Assembly: GCF_000247475.1 (NCBI RefSeq)
Contig: NZ_AHZC01000222.1
Span: forward strand, 1-64,000
Length of the DNA: 64,000 nucleotides
Direction: 5' to 3'
From: Rhizobium sp. PDO1-076
Lineage (GTDB): Bacteria > Pseudomonadota > Alphaproteobacteria > Rhizobiales > Rhizobiaceae
Below, one piece after another: positions 53,667-63,801 of this stretch (within the stretch, counting starts at the first letter, position 1; each line of letters starts with the position of its first letter). The notes under the pieces are model-generated. The model saw only the letters and a program-made list of their open reading frames with translations, ran no database searches and was not told where the DNA came from. The position numbers were made by a program, and so were the translations under genes.

Positions 53667-55241
53667 TCAGGCAAGCTGCACTGCAATCGCAACGAGCGAC
53701 ACAGCAATCACCCACAAGGCCAGGCGTCCATGGCGCGTATGCCTTGCCTCCGATTTGCCGATTGCCTCGGCAGTCTCGGGATCAAAGCGCAGGCCCTGCT
53801 CGCTCATGCGCATGATGTCGGTATGGAATTTTTCGGTCTTCGCGGCAATCTCCGGCAATGCCTCGGCAAGCCGCATGGCAGCCTTGGCGCCGTCCTTGAG
53901 ATCGGTGGCAATGCGCTTGGGGCCGAGATTGTCGCGGATCCATTGCGAGACGACCGGGTCGGCCGCCTTCCACATGTTGAACTGCGGGTTGAGGATGCGC
54001 GCCACGCCTTCGACCACCACCATGGTCTTCTGCAGCATCACCAGTTCCGGGCGGGTTTCCATGTCGAAGATCTCGGTGATCTCGAACAGCAGGGTCAATA
54101 GCTTGCCCATCGAAATGGTTTCGGCCGGCTGCCCGTGGATCGGCTCGCCGATCGCTCGGATCGCCTGAGCGAAGCTTGCGACATTGTGATGGGAGGGCAC
54201 GTAGCCCGCCTCGAAATGGACTTCTGCAACGCGCAGATAGTCGCGGGTGATGAAGCCGTAGAGGATCTCGGCAAGGAACCGACGTTCCTTCTTGCCGAGG
54301 CGTCCGGCGATGCCCATGTCGACGGCGACGATCATGCCGCTTTCATCGATGAACAAATTGCCGGGATGCATGTCGGCGTGGAAGAAACCGTCGCGCAGCG
54401 TATGGCGCAGGAAGGACTGGATCAGCGTATCGGCCAGCAGGTTGAGATCGAGCCCCGACGCCTGCAATGCCGCCACGTCCGACATCTTGATGCCGTCGAT
54501 CCACTCCATGGTGACCACGTCGCGGCCGGTGCGCTCCCAGTCGACCTTGGGCACCCGGAAGCCGGGGTCTTTTTTAGTATTGTCGGCAATCTCCGACAGT
54601 GCTGCCGCTTCAAGCCTAAGGTCCATTTCCACCTTGGTGGTCTGCTCGAGCGTGCGGGTGACTTCGACGGGGCGCAGGCGCCGCGTATGCGGCAGGAACC
54701 GTTCCTGCAGGTGCGACACGAGATACATCGCCTCGAGATCGGCGGCGAACCGCTTGCGCACGCCAGGCCGTATGACCTTGACGGCGACCTTGCGCGGACC
54801 ATCCGAGGTCATGACCTCAGCCGGATGCACCTGTGCGATCGAGGCGGCCGCGATCGGCGCGTCGAAGCTTAGGTAGAGGTCTTCGATCGTGCGGCCGAGC
54901 GAATCCCGGATGGTTGATTTTGCGTCCTCGGTCGGGAAGAAATCCATCCTGTCCTGAAGACCGGCAAGATCGTCTGCGAAGTCGGCGCCCACCACGTCCG
55001 GTCGGGTCGCCAGGAACTGTCCGATCTTCACATAGGATGGGCCGAGCCGTGCGACGGCCTGGGCGAGCCGGTCGGAGCGTTCCGCCTGCTTTGCGCGACG
55101 CCGTGCTAGCGGCCCGACGACCGCCTTGCCGAAACCAACGAGGGGCGGGAGGCCATCAGACGGAAGGGCAGCAACGACGCCCTCTCGCACAAGCACCCAG
55201 CCAACCCGCGCAAGGCGGAAATATGCGCCGATCGTGCTCAT
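53667..55241 (-). CDS. ubiB: Ubiquinone biosynthesis accessory kinase-like protein UbiB
   Basis: The 524-residue ABC1/ADCK-type protein is needed for ubiquinone synthesis. The K-x-G-Q motif is in LGPSYVKIGQFLATRPDV near residue 68, AVKVIRPGVRKRF near 153 holds the ATP-site Lys, and FFHADMHPGNLFIDESG near 287 the catalytic Asp region. A C-terminal membrane segment (LWVIAVSLVAIAVQLA) anchors it. It is directly after ubiE on the same strand. Confidence 0.95.
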   Translation of the reverse strand: MSTIGAYFRLARVGWVLVREGVVAALPSDGLPPLVGFGKAVVGPLARRRAKQAERSDRLAQAVARLGPSYVKIGQFLATRPDVVGADFADDLAGLQDRMDFFPTEDAKSTIRDSLGRTIEDLYLSFDAPIAAASIAQVHPAEVMTSDGPRKVAVKVIRPGVRKRFAADLEAMYLVSHLQERFLPHTRRLRPVEVTRTLEQTTKVEMDLRLEAAALSEIADNTKKDPGFRVPKVDWERTGRDVVTMEWIDGIKMSDVAALQASGLDLNLLADTLIQSFLRHTLRDGFFHADMHPGNLFIDESGMIVAVDMGIAGRLGKKERRFLAEILYGFITRDYLRVAEVHFEAGYVPSHHNVASFAQAIRAIGEPIHGQPAETISMGKLLTLLFEITEIFDMETRPELVMLQKTMVVVEGVARILNPQFNMWKAADPVVSQWIRDNLGPKRIATDLKDGAKAAMRLAEALPEIAAKTEKFHTDIMRMSEQGLRFDPETAEAIGKSEARHTRHGRLALWVIAVSLVAIAVQLA

Positions 55242-55246
55242 GAATG

Positions 55247-56023
55247 TCAGATTTTCCAGCCGGAATGCAGAGCGGCGATACCGCCGGTATAGTTGGTGAA
55301 CTTGACGTTCGAGAAGCCGGCGGTGCTGACCATCCGGGCGAAATCGGCCTGGTTCGGGAACTTGCGGATGGATTCGACGAGATATTGATAGGGTTCCGCG
55401 TCGCCGGTGATCATCTTGCCGAATTTTGGAATGGCGTTGAACGACCAGGCATCATAGACGCGGTCGAGCAGCGGCAGATCGACCTCGGAAAACTCCAAAA
55501 CCAGCAACCGTCCGCCGCGTTTCAGCACGCGAAACGCTTCCGACAGCGCCACATCGATGCGCGGCACGTTGCGAATGCCGAAGGCGATCGTATAGGCGTC
55601 GAATGTGTTGTCCTCGAAAGGCAGGCTTTCGGCATTGGCCTCGACAAAGGTGAGATTGTCGGTCAATCCCTTTTTCTGCGCCCGTTCCGCGCCGACGCCG
55701 AGCATCGAGCCATTGATGTCGAGCACGGTGGCCTGTGCCAGTCGCTTGGACGCTTCGACGATGCGAAATGCGATATCGCCCGTGCCGCCTGCAACATCGA
55801 GTACCTTGTAGTCGGGGTTCTTGCGTGGATTGAGTGCTGCGATCATCGCGTCTTTCCACACCCGGTGCAGCCCGGCTGACATCACGTCGTTCATGATGTC
55901 GTAGCGCTTGGCAACCTTGTGGAAGACATCGTTGACGAGGCCCTGCTTTTCCTGCTCGTCGACCTGGCGGAAACCATAGGAGGTTTCCATGCCGCCATCG
56001 GCGGAAATGCGGCTTGCAGTCAT
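55247..56023 (-). CDS. ubiE: Ubiquinone C-methyltransferase UbiE
   Basis: The 258-residue SAM enzyme methylates the demethoxy ring in ubiquinone synthesis. [18 protein letters not shown] near residue 42, the SAM loop [15 protein letters not shown] near 75 and [17 protein letters not shown] near 145 are UbiE signatures. The ATG at 56023 has GGAG upstream. ubiB starts five bases after its stop. It diverges from mutM. Confidence 0.96.
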   Translation of the reverse strand: MTASRISADGGMETSYGFRQVDEQEKQGLVNDVFHKVAKRYDIMNDVMSAGLHRVWKDAMIAALNPRKNPDYKVLDVAGGTGDIAFRIVEASKRLAQATVLDINGSMLGVGAERAQKKGLTDNLTFVEANAESLPFEDNTFDAYTIAFGIRNVPRIDVALSEAFRVLKRGGRLLVLEFSEVDLPLLDRVYDAWSFNAIPKFGKMITGDAEPYQYLVESIRKFPNQADFARMVSTAGFSNVKFTNYTGGIAALHSGWKI

Positions 56024-56157
56024 CGGTTCACTCCACTTGGCGACAGGTCGCTGGACCATAGCGAAAACGGCTGGCGAGCGCTATCTGCGCTATGTCAGCC
56101 CCATAGGCTGGTCTATAGACCTTAAAGAATGCGGTTCAAACAGAAAGATGGGCGCTA

Positions 56158-57048
56158 ATGCCGGAATTGCCAGAGGTAGAGACCGTCAGGCGTGGGCTGA
56201 GCCCCACCATGGAAGGCGCGCTTTTGCAGCGTCTGGAGCTGAGAAGGCCCGATCTGCGTTTTCCCTTGCCGCGTGATTTCGCCGCAAGGGTCGAAGGCCG
56301 TCGTATTGCCGCCTTGTCGCGACGGGCGAAATATCTGCTGATCGACCTGGACGACGGCGCAACCGTGATCGCCCATCTCGGCATGTCCGGCTCGTTCCGC
56401 ATCGAGGCGGATGCAGTCGAAGGCACGCCGGGCGCCTTTCATCATGAGAGAAGCAAGGATGAGAAGCACGATCATGTCATCTTTCATCTGCAACGGCCGG
56501 AAGGCTCGGCGCGCGTCATCTATAATGATCCGCGTCGTTTCGGTTTCATGGATCTGGCAACACGTGCGCAACTCGATATCTATCCGGCCTTTCGCGACCT
56601 CGGCCCCGAGCCGGTCGGCAATCTCCTGTCGGCCGACTATCTGGCCGGCCGCTTCAACGGCCGCAGCCAGCCGCTGAAGAGTGCGCTGCTCGATCAGAAG
56701 GTGATTGCCGGCCTCGGCAATATCTATGTCTGCGAGGCCCTGTGGCGGTCGCATCTTTCGCCCACGCGAAAGGTGTCAACGCTGGTCACCAAGACAGGAA
56801 GGCCGAAACCCGAATTGTACCTGCTCGCCGACAGCATTCGCGACGTGATCGCCGATGCCATCCTGGCCGGCGGGTCGTCATTGCGCGATCATATCCAGAC
56901 GGATGGCACGCTGGGCTATTTCCAGCACAGCTTCCGTGCCTATGATCGCGAAGGCCATGCCTGCCTGACGAACGGCTGCGGCGGTACCGTCGAAAGGATA
57001 GTACAATCCGGCCGCTCGACATTCTATTGTCAGCGCTGCCAGAAGTAA
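56158..57048 (+). CDS. mutM: Formamidopyrimidine-DNA glycosylase MutM (Fpg)
   Basis: The 296-residue repair enzyme removes 8-oxoguanine. The N-terminus [14 protein letters not shown] supplies the catalytic Pro2 and Glu3. [10 protein letters not shown] near 60 holds the conserved Lys, and the C-terminal zinc finger is [12 protein letters not shown] ... FYCQRCQK. Length is slightly above the family mean, in line with rhizobial MutM. Confidence 0.97.
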   Translation: MPELPEVETVRRGLSPTMEGALLQRLELRRPDLRFPLPRDFAARVEGRRIAALSRRAKYLLIDLDDGATVIAHLGMSGSFRIEADAVEGTPGAFHHERSKDEKHDHVIFHLQRPEGSARVIYNDPRRFGFMDLATRAQLDIYPAFRDLGPEPVGNLLSADYLAGRFNGRSQPLKSALLDQKVIAGLGNIYVCEALWRSHLSPTRKVSTLVTKTGRPKPELYLLADSIRDVIADAILAGGSSLRDHIQTDGTLGYFQHSFRAYDREGHACLTNGCGGTVERIVQSGRSTFYCQRCQK

Positions 57049-57078
57049 CACCACGGAACATCATCAAGGGAGTGAGCG

Positions 57079-57852
57079 ATGTCATTCGAGACCATATTGA
57101 TCGAGCGCCGCGATTGCGTGGCGATCATCACATTGAACCGGCCGCAGGCCCTGAATGCGCTCAATTCCACCGTCGCGCGCGAGTTGCGCCAGGTTTTTGA
57201 GCAATTGCAGGCCGATGCGACGATCGGCGCCGTTGTCCTGACCGGCTCGGAAAAAGCCTTTGCCGCCGGTGCCGATATCAAGGAAATGCAGTCTCTCTCT
57301 TTTGTCGATGCCTATACGGGTGATTTCATCGGCACTTGGGACGACATTGCCGGCTTCCGCAAGCCACTGATCGCAGCCGTCTCCGGCTTTGCCTTGGGTG
57401 GTGGTTGCGAACTCGCCATGATGTGCGATTTCATCATTGCCTCGAAGACGGCGAAGTTTGGCCAGCCCGAGATCACGCTCGGCATCATCCCGGGCATGGG
57501 CGGATCCCAGCGCCTAACCCGCGCCGTCGGCAAGGCCAAGGCTATGGACCTTTGCCTGACGGGTCGCATGATGGATGCGACCGAGGCGGAGAGTGCCGGA
57601 CTGGTTGCCCGTGTTGTTGAGCCTGAGCGGCTCCTGGACGAGGCGGTCGAGGCTGCGGCCAGGATCGCCTCCTTCTCGTTGCCGGCGGTCATGATGGCCA
57701 AGGAGGCGGTTAACCGGGCTTTCGAACAGACCCTTGGCGAGGGGTTGCGCTTTGAGCGACGCCTGTTTCATTCGCTGTTTGCCACCGAAGACCAGAAGGA
57801 AGGCATGGCTGCATTCGTCGAGAAGCGCAAACCGGACTTCCGGAATCGCTGA
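57079..57852 (+). CDS. Enoyl-CoA hydratase
   Basis: The 257-residue crotonase hydrates trans-2-enoyl-CoA in fatty-acid oxidation. [16 protein letters not shown] near residue 56, [17 protein letters not shown] near 101 and [18 protein letters not shown] near 131 are the oxyanion and catalytic Glu regions. A GGGAGTGAG site precedes the ATG. It lies in the conserved mutM - enoyl-CoA hydratase - rpsT order. Confidence 0.94.
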   Translation: MSFETILIERRDCVAIITLNRPQALNALNSTVARELRQVFEQLQADATIGAVVLTGSEKAFAAGADIKEMQSLSFVDAYTGDFIGTWDDIAGFRKPLIAAVSGFALGGGCELAMMCDFIIASKTAKFGQPEITLGIIPGMGGSQRLTRAVGKAKAMDLCLTGRMMDATEAESAGLVARVVEPERLLDEAVEAAARIASFSLPAVMMAKEAVNRAFEQTLGEGLRFERRLFHSLFATEDQKEGMAAFVEKRKPDFRNR

Positions 57853-58042
57853 CAAGATGAAGGGCGGGCGCGATTCATTCAGAATCCGCGTTGACGCAAT
57901 CGCGCTTTCCCGCTATATGCCCGCCCACGGTTGGGAAAGTCGCTGGGCTTTTCCGAGATAGCTCCCCATTTGCTGAATTGGCAGGTCGCAATGACCCGAC
58001 GCGGCGAGGGTGGGGTTTGGTTTGAATTCGAAGAGAGGCATC

Positions 58043-58309
58043 ATGGCCAATACAACTTCGGCGAAGAAGGCGACCCGCAAGATCGCTCGCCAAACTGCAG
58101 TTAACAAGGCTCGCCGTTCGCGGGTCCGTGGTTTCATCCGCAAGGTCGAAGAAGCGATCGCATCGGGCGACGCCACTCTGGCAAAGGATGCTCTGCAGGC
58201 GGCTCAGCCGGAACTGCAGCGCGCAGCCACAAAGGGCGTTGTTCACGCCAACACCGCATCGCGCAAGATCTCGCGTCTTGCCTCGCGTGTTAAGGCCCTG
58301 TCCGCCTAA
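58043..58309 (+). CDS. rpsT: 30S ribosomal protein S20 RpsT
   Basis: The 88-residue basic protein binds 16S rRNA. It starts [20 protein letters not shown], and [19 protein letters not shown] and a C-terminal [12 protein letters not shown] are typical of S20. A GAAGAGAGG site precedes the ATG. A terminator follows 30 bases after the stop. Confidence 0.97.
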   Translation: MANTTSAKKATRKIARQTAVNKARRSRVRGFIRKVEEAIASGDATLAKDALQAAQPELQRAATKGVVHANTASRKISRLASRVKALSA

Positions 58310-58339
58310 TATCAGACATAGTTTCGACGAAATTCGAAG

Positions 58340-58366
58340 AGCCTGGCATTGCGCCGGGCTTTTTGT
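58340..58366 (+). terminator. Rho-independent terminator of rpsT
   Basis: AGCCTGGC and GCCGGGCT form an eight-pair stem (one G-T pair) with a five-base loop, followed directly by TTTTT. It lies 30 bases after the rpsT stop. Confidence 0.85.
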
Positions 58367-59119
58367 GTTTGCACTTTTTCAAGATGACGCTTATTGATTT
58401 AGATATTGCTACTTGACGGAAGTGTATCAGTCGAGTGACAGAAATAGACTAGTAATTTCAGCTACTTGTGGGAGGTCCCCGGCCAGGCTGCCACTTTACC
58501 CAGGGGTAGGTTAGGCCCAATCTGAGTCAAGCGAATTTTTATTTTCCGGCACATCAAACGCCCAAACACAGAGCCGTTTTCGAATCCCCTTGATTCAAAA
58601 GCGATTCTTTTGCGGATGAATGTGACGCAAAAACGATGCACGCAGAGTCAATGGCCAGCGTTCATTTTTGCGGAAAATTCACGGTTGATATTGCCATTTG
58701 ATCCTGCCTTAATGAGGTCAAGCAAGGGGCTTGGGACGAGCCCGTAAGGGCGATCAGAACAGCAAAAGCTGCGATGATTTGCCAGCCCTTGCTGGAGCGG
58801 GATGGAAGTATTCCGTTATCCCATAAACTGATCGGTATTGTATCGGAAACGGCATCGTTTCCGCGCCCTACCGTTTTGCGTCTTGAGTGGCTTCAGGACG
58901 GGCGAATGCTGGTTGGCTTTTCATGTCGAGGATGAAAGGCACGCCGGAAAACTGGGAACGCTGTTTGAGGGGGCGGCGTTTTGTCGGAGCACGGCTTCTG
59001 GCCTGGGTTTCGGCTCTAAACGGGGATTGTCGGGACGGTTGCGTCTCGGCGCGAGATAAAGCGGCTGCCGGACGAAGATAAGTCGCCCGGTACCTGAAAT
59101 GATTTTGGAAGGCGGCAAA
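58367..59119. other. Long rpsT-dnaA intergenic region with clustered GANTC sites
   Basis: This stretch of about 750 bases has no convincing gene. It should hold the dnaA promoter and leader. Five GANTC sites (58524, 58582, 58592, 58603, 58645) fall within 126 bases, and none follow up to the dnaA start. A CAAAAG-CGATT-CTTTTG stem covers one of them. I saw no strong DnaA box; the closest, TTATCCCAT near 58816, matches the consensus poorly. A small plus-strand frame at 58838-59059 has no recognisable sequence. Confidence 0.6.
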
Positions 59120-60679
59120 ATGCATATTAATTCAATGACGGCCGGTGCGTTGGTAAATGGGGACCATGCACATTCGGCACTCAGCGCCGCGTGCTCCGAT
59201 GGTGCGGGAGACAATGCCGAGATGAAGCATAATGCTCTTTTCGAGCGTTTCAGCATCCGTCTCAAGGCTCAGGTTGGACCTGATGTCTATGCGAGCTGGT
59301 TTGGGCGCCTTAAGCTCCATTCGGCATCGAAAAGCGTCGTGCGGTTGACCGTTCCGACGACTTTCCTCAAGTCTTGGATCAACAACCGTTATCTCGATCT
59401 GATCAGCTCGATCTTCCAGGCTGAGGATCCGAACATTCTCAAGGTGGAAATCATGGTGCGCAGCGCAAGCCGCGCCACCCGTGGGCCTGTCGTCGACGAG
59501 CGCCAGGTCCCCGCCGATACCGCCCATCCGGCCACCGGCCGCAAGTCCGGCCCGCAGTCGGTCGGACAGATCGCCGCCTCCCAGGCCCCGGCTTCCAATT
59601 CCGCGCGCTCCAGCACGGCAACGCCGCTGTTCGGCTCGCCGCTCGACTCGCGCTATACCTTTGACGGCTTTGTCGAAGGTGCATCGAACCGTGTGGCGCT
59701 GGCCGCTGCCAAGACGATTGCCGAAGCCGGTGCTGGCGCCGTGCGCTTCAATCCGCTTTTCATCCATTCCTCCGTCGGTCTCGGCAAGACGCATCTGCTG
59801 CAGGCAATTGCCAATGCCGCCGTGCACAGCCCGCGCGCCCCGCGCGTCGTCTATCTGACCGCCGAATACTTCATGTGGCGTTTCGCAACCGCCATCCGCG
59901 ACAACGATGCCCTGACGCTGAAGGACTCGCTGCGCAACATCGATCTTCTGATCATCGACGACATGCAGTTCCTGCAGGGCAAGATGATCCAGCACGAATT
60001 CTGCCATCTGCTCAATATGCTGCTCGACAGCGCCAAGCAGGTCGTCGTGGCGGCAGACCGTGCACCGTGGGAACTGGAATCGCTCGATCCGCGCGTGCGT
60101 TCGCGCCTTCAGGGTGGCGTCGCCATCGAGATGGAGGCCCCCGACTATGACATGCGCCTGGACATGCTGAAGAGCCGTCTGGACGCCGCCCGCAAGGATG
60201 ATGGCTCACTTGAAATTCCCGCAGACTTCCTGGAGCATGTTGCCCGCAACATCACCAGCAGTGGCCGCGATCTGGAAGGCGCTTTCAACCAGCTGGTTTT
60301 CCGCCGTTCCTTCGAGCCGAACCTGTCGATCGAGCGTGTCGATGAACTGCTGGCCCATCTCGTTGGTGCAGGCGAGCAGAAACGCGTTCGCATCGAAGAC
60401 ATCCAGCGTATCGTCGCACGCCACTACAATGTCTCGCGCCAGGAACTGGTGTCGAACCGTCGGACCCGCGTCATCGTCAAGCCGCGCCAGATCGCCATGT
60501 ATCTGTCCAAGACCCTGACCCCGCGGTCCTTCCCGGAAATCGGCCGCCGCTTCGGTGGTCGCGATCATACAACGGTGTTGCATGCCGTGCGCAAGATCGA
60601 GGATCTGGTCAGCGAGGATACCAAGCTGAGCCACGAGATCGAGCTTTTGAAGCGGCTCATCAATGAGAATAATGCATGA
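59120..60679 (+). CDS. dnaA: Chromosomal replication initiator DnaA
   Basis: The 519-residue initiator binds DnaA boxes and loads helicase at oriC. Domain I contains [20 protein letters not shown] near residue 43, a long linker covers about 115-180, Walker A is GLGKTHLLQ near 220, Walker [13 protein letters not shown] near 276 and the C-terminal helix-turn-helix includes [17 protein letters not shown] chose ATG 59120 because GGAAGG lies eight bases upstream; the ATG at 59099 has no site. A terminator follows. Confidence 0.97.
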   Translation: MHINSMTAGALVNGDHAHSALSAACSDGAGDNAEMKHNALFERFSIRLKAQVGPDVYASWFGRLKLHSASKSVVRLTVPTTFLKSWINNRYLDLISSIFQAEDPNILKVEIMVRSASRATRGPVVDERQVPADTAHPATGRKSGPQSVGQIAASQAPASNSARSSTATPLFGSPLDSRYTFDGFVEGASNRVALAAAKTIAEAGAGAVRFNPLFIHSSVGLGKTHLLQAIANAAVHSPRAPRVVYLTAEYFMWRFATAIRDNDALTLKDSLRNIDLLIIDDMQFLQGKMIQHEFCHLLNMLLDSAKQVVVAADRAPWELESLDPRVRSRLQGGVAIEMEAPDYDMRLDMLKSRLDAARKDDGSLEIPADFLEHVARNITSSGRDLEGAFNQLVFRRSFEPNLSIERVDELLAHLVGAGEQKRVRIEDIQRIVARHYNVSRQELVSNRRTRVIVKPRQIAMYLSKTLTPRSFPEIGRRFGGRDHTTVLHAVRKIEDLVSEDTKLSHEIELLKRLINENNA

Positions 60680-60686
60680 GGAACCA

Positions 60687-60717
60687 AGGCCGGCGCAAAT
60701 GCCGGCCTCTTTTTTTG
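60687..60717 (+). terminator. Rho-independent terminator of dnaA
   Basis: AGGCCGGC-GCAAAT-GCCGGCCT is a perfect eight-base stem followed by CTTTTTTT, eight bases after the dnaA stop. Confidence 0.92.
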
Positions 60718-60803
60718 GCTAAGATTAAGCCGAGCTGATCACACCGGCAGTATAAGGCGTGGACGGCGGCGGCTGCGGAATGCCGTTCGCCGTGTCTCGG
60801 CAA

Positions 60804-61982
60804 TCAACAGGCGAGATCAGCCACCACGGCATCGAGGATCAGCATGCCCGGCGGCGTGCAGCGCAGTCGCGAATTGCCAAGCCGCTCGATGAACCCTTGT
60901 TCCAATAAAAACTGCTCGCGTGCGGGATCGGGATCGCGGCCGGAGAGCTGCTGCCAGCGGGCGAGATCCACCCCTTCGCGCAGCCGCAAGCCCATCAGCA
61001 GCAATTCGTCGGCCTGGGCCTCGTTGTCGAGCAGTTCCTGGTCGATCATGCCATGGCCTTGGCGCTCGACGGCCGTGAGCCAGGTTTCTGGGTGTTTTTC
61101 GGTCGCCGTCGCGATCTTCGAGCGCCCACGGGTCAAGCGGCCATGCGCGCCGGGGCCGATGCCGGCATAATCGCCATAACGCCAATAGGTCAGGTTGTGG
61201 CGGCTTTCGGCGCCCGGACGGGCATGGTTCGACACTTCATAGGCGGGCATGCCTTCGCGTTCAGTGATCTCTTGCGTCGCCTCATAGAGCACAGCCGCAT
61301 GTTCTTCGTCCGGCACGATCAGCTTGCCGGCCTTGTGCAGGCCGAAAAAGGCGGTGCCTTCCTCGATGGTCAGCTGGTAGAGCGACAGATGATCGACGGC
61401 ATAGGACATGGCTTCCTTCAGCTCACGCTCCCAGGCCTCGACCGTCTGCTTCGGACGGGCATAGATCAGGTCGAACGACATGCGTGGGAAGATCTCGCGG
61501 GCCAGACGGATGGCGCGCAGTGCGTCTTCGACGTCATGCAGGCGGCCGAGGAATTTCAGGTCTGCGTCATTGAGCGCCTGGACGCCGAGCGACACGCGAT
61601 TGACGCCGGCTGCGCGGTAGCCGCGGAAACGTGTGGCCTCGACGCTGGACGGATTGGCCTCCATCGTCACTTCGATGCCGTTAGGCACATGCCAGGCGCC
61701 GGCAATGCCGTCCAGGATCGCTGCAACCGTCGATGGTTCCATCAGCGACGGCGTGCCGCCACCCATGAAGATGCTGGTCACGGTCTTTGGGCCTGAAAGC
61801 TCGCGCATCGCCTTCATCTCCTGCAGGAATGCAGAAACAAAGCGGGCCTGATCCACCGGCTGATGCCGGACATGGCTGTTGAAGTCGCAATAGGGGCATT
61901 TGGCCGCGCAGAACGGCCAATGCACATAGATGCCGAAGCCCGGTTCGCCGGTGTCGGGCAGAAGCGTGAAGGCTTCGGTCAT
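60804..61982 (-). CDS. hemW: Radical SAM heme chaperone HemW
   Basis: The 392-residue protein has the radical-SAM cluster C-x3-C-x2-C in YVHWPFCAAKCPYCDF near residue 20, GGGTPSLM near 75 and the HemW-type C-terminal domain. HemW inserts heme into respiratory proteins and is often misnamed coproporphyrinogen oxidase. The ATG at 61982 lies eight bases after the rdgB stop; the much longer open frame overlaps rdgB. Convergent with dnaA. Confidence 0.95.
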   Translation of the reverse strand: MTEAFTLLPDTGEPGFGIYVHWPFCAAKCPYCDFNSHVRHQPVDQARFVSAFLQEMKAMRELSGPKTVTSIFMGGGTPSLMEPSTVAAILDGIAGAWHVPNGIEVTMEANPSSVEATRFRGYRAAGVNRVSLGVQALNDADLKFLGRLHDVEDALRAIRLAREIFPRMSFDLIYARPKQTVEAWERELKEAMSYAVDHLSLYQLTIEEGTAFFGLHKAGKLIVPDEEHAAVLYEATQEITEREGMPAYEVSNHARPGAESRHNLTYWRYGDYAGIGPGAHGRLTRGRSKIATATEKHPETWLTAVERQGHGMIDQELLDNEAQADELLLMGLRLREGVDLARWQQLSGRDPDPAREQFLLEQGFIERLGNSRLRCTPPGMLILDAVVADLAC

Positions 61983-61989
61983 GAGCAGG

Positions 61990-62634
61990 TCAGGCCTCCA
62001 GGCAGGTTTCAACGAAAAGCTTGAAGGCGCGCGCACGATGCGATAGCGCCTGCGGATCGCCGGGCTTCCATCCGTGTTTTTCATCAGCCGACATTTCGCC
62101 GAAGGTGCGCGTGTGACCTTCCGGCTGGAAGATCGGATCATAGCCGAAACCGGCGCTGCCGCGCGGTGGCCAAGCAACGACGCCCTCGATCTCGCCGCGG
62201 AAGAATTCGCTATGACCGTCCGGCCAGGCCAGGCACAGAACACTGACAAAGCGGGCGCTGCGCTGCGACGGATCAGCCGCGCCACGTTCCGCAAGCGCTG
62301 TCTCCACCTTTTGCATGGCCATGGCAAAATCGCGGCTGCCATCTTCGCGTTCGGCCCAGTTGGCGGTGTAGACGCCAGGCGCACCATCGAGCGCGTCGAT
62401 GACAAGGCCGCTGTCATCCGACAGCGACGGCAGGCCGGAAGCCTTGGCAGACGCCAGCGCCTTGATTGCGGCATTTTCCTCGAATGTCGTGCCCGTTTCG
62501 TCGGGTTCTGCAAATTTCAGTTCGGCCGCAGACTGGGCGGAAAAGCCGAAAGGGCCGATCAGATCGGCGATTTCCGCGATCTTGCCGGCATTGTGGCTGG
62601 CCACGACGATGGTGCGGGTGTCGAGCTTGCGCAT
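61990..62634 (-). CDS. rdgB: RdgB/HAM1 family non-canonical purine NTP pyrophosphatase
   Basis: The 214-residue enzyme clears ITP, dITP and [16 protein letters not shown] near residue 10, the [21 protein letters not shown] segment near 71 and GFGYDPIF near 163 are the family motifs. It lies between the VOC gene and hemW on the same strand, in the rph-rdgB-hemW order usual in rhizobia. Confidence 0.96.
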   Translation of the reverse strand: MRKLDTRTIVVASHNAGKIAEIADLIGPFGFSAQSAAELKFAEPDETGTTFEENAAIKALASAKASGLPSLSDDSGLVIDALDGAPGVYTANWAEREDGSRDFAMAMQKVETALAERGAADPSQRSARFVSVLCLAWPDGHSEFFRGEIEGVVAWPPRGSAGFGYDPIFQPEGHTRTFGEMSADEKHGWKPGDPQALSHRARAFKLFVETCLEA

Positions 62635-62640
62635 AAGTGA

Positions 62641-63057
62641 TCAGTCCAGATTCCAGAGTTTCGGTTCGGCGCATTCCAGGCTATTGCCCGCAGGATCGCG
62701 GAAATAGATCGAACGGGCGCCACTTGGCCAGCGAAAATCGGATTCGATCTTAACGCCGGCCTGCTGCAATCGCGCCAAAACGCCTGCAATCTCTTCCCCG
62801 GGCACTTTGAAGCACAGGTGACCTGCTCCTGTTGCGCCATGACTTGGCACAGGCAAGGCGCCAGCGGGCGGTGGTTGCAGCGTTTCCGTCGGGTTGAAGA
62901 TCAAGAGGATCGTCTGGCCACAGCGGAAGAAGATATGGCGATTGCCCTGGCGCGCGATTTTTTCGAGCCCCAGGACGGTTTCGTAAAATTGCTCGGCCGC
63001 GTCGAGGTCGCTGGCATAGAGCGCCGCCTCCAGCACGCCTTGCAAGGATTGAGACAC
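62641..63057 (-). CDS. VOC family (glyoxalase-like) protein
   Basis: The 138-residue protein has the two beta-alpha-beta modules of the vicinal-oxygen-chelate fold: LEAALYASDLDAAEQFYETVL near residue 9 and GHLCFKVPGEEIAGVL near 79, ending in FRDPAGNSLECAE. The His in GHLCF and the Glu in NSLE fit two metal ligands, while the first-module His is absent. Function is unknown. It sits inside the rph-rdgB-hemW set, six bases before rdgB. Confidence 0.9.
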   Translation of the reverse strand: MSQSLQGVLEAALYASDLDAAEQFYETVLGLEKIARQGNRHIFFRCGQTILLIFNPTETLQPPPAGALPVPSHGATGAGHLCFKVPGEEIAGVLARLQQAGVKIESDFRWPSGARSIYFRDPAGNSLECAEPKLWNLD

Positions 63058-63084
63058 CTGCCGAACCTTTCCTGTCTTGCGGTT

Positions 63085-63801
63085 TTAAGCGAGCGCCTGC
63101 TTCTGCAGCGCGACCAATTCGTCGATACCATTGCGGGCAAGGCCGAGCAGGGTGAGGAACTCGTCCTGGCTGAACGGCTTGCCTTCGGCCGTGCCCTGGA
63201 TTTCGACGATCCCGCCGGAACCGGTCATGACGAAGTTTGCATCCGTTTCCGCAGCCGAATCTTCCAGATAATCGAGATCGATCACCGGCTGGCTGGCAAA
63301 GATCCCGCATGAAATCGCCGCGATATGGTCCTTCAGCACCTTCTCGACCTTGATCATGTTGCGGGTTTCCATCCACTTCAGGCAGTCGTGGAGCGCGATG
63401 AAGGCACCGGTGATCGATGCGGTACGTGTGCCGCCGTCAGCCTGGATGACATCGCAGTCGATCGAAATCTGGCGTTCGCCCAGCGCTTCGAGATCGACGA
63501 TGGCGCGCAGCGAGCGACCGATCAGGCGCTGGATTTCCTGCGTGCGGCCACTTTGCTTGCCAGAGGCGGCTTCACGCTTCATCCGGTCACCGGTCGCGCG
63601 CGGCAGCATGCCGTATTCCGCAGTCACCCAGCCCTTGCCGGAATTGCGCAGCCATGGCGGCGTCTTTTCTTCAAGGCTTGCCGTGCACAGAACATGGGTG
63701 TCGCCGAACTTGACGAGGCAGGAGCCTTCCGCATGCTTGGAAAAATTGCGCTCGAACGAAACCTTGCGCATTTGGTCGGTTTTTCTGCCTGATGGCCGCA
63801 T
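63085..63801 (-). CDS. rph: Ribonuclease PH
   Basis: The 238-residue phosphorolytic exonuclease trims tRNA 3' ends. [20 protein letters not shown] at the start, the phosphate-binding region [20 protein letters not shown] near 80, and [19 protein letters not shown] near 115 are typical. It has the full family length (about 238 aa). It faces an about 200-base region at the window end in which no further gene could be confirmed. Confidence 0.97.
   Translation of the reverse strand: MRPSGRKTDQMRKVSFERNFSKHAEGSCLVKFGDTHVLCTASLEEKTPPWLRNSGKGWVTAEYGMLPRATGDRMKREAASGKQSGRTQEIQRLIGRSLRAIVDLEALGERQISIDCDVIQADGGTRTASITGAFIALHDCLKWMETRNMIKVEKVLKDHIAAISCGIFASQPVIDLDYLEDSAAETDANFVMTGSGGIVEIQGTAEGKPFSQDEFLTLLGLARNGIDELVALQKQALA

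Noticed and set aside
58838-59059. 73-residue plus-strand frame just before dnaA
   Set aside because: No ribosome binding site, no recognisable sequence and a likely position inside the dnaA leader.
58367-59119. Chromosome origin (oriC) beside dnaA
   Set aside because: No cluster of DnaA boxes or AT-rich unwinding region is evident; the best nine-base match (near 58816) has about three mismatches.
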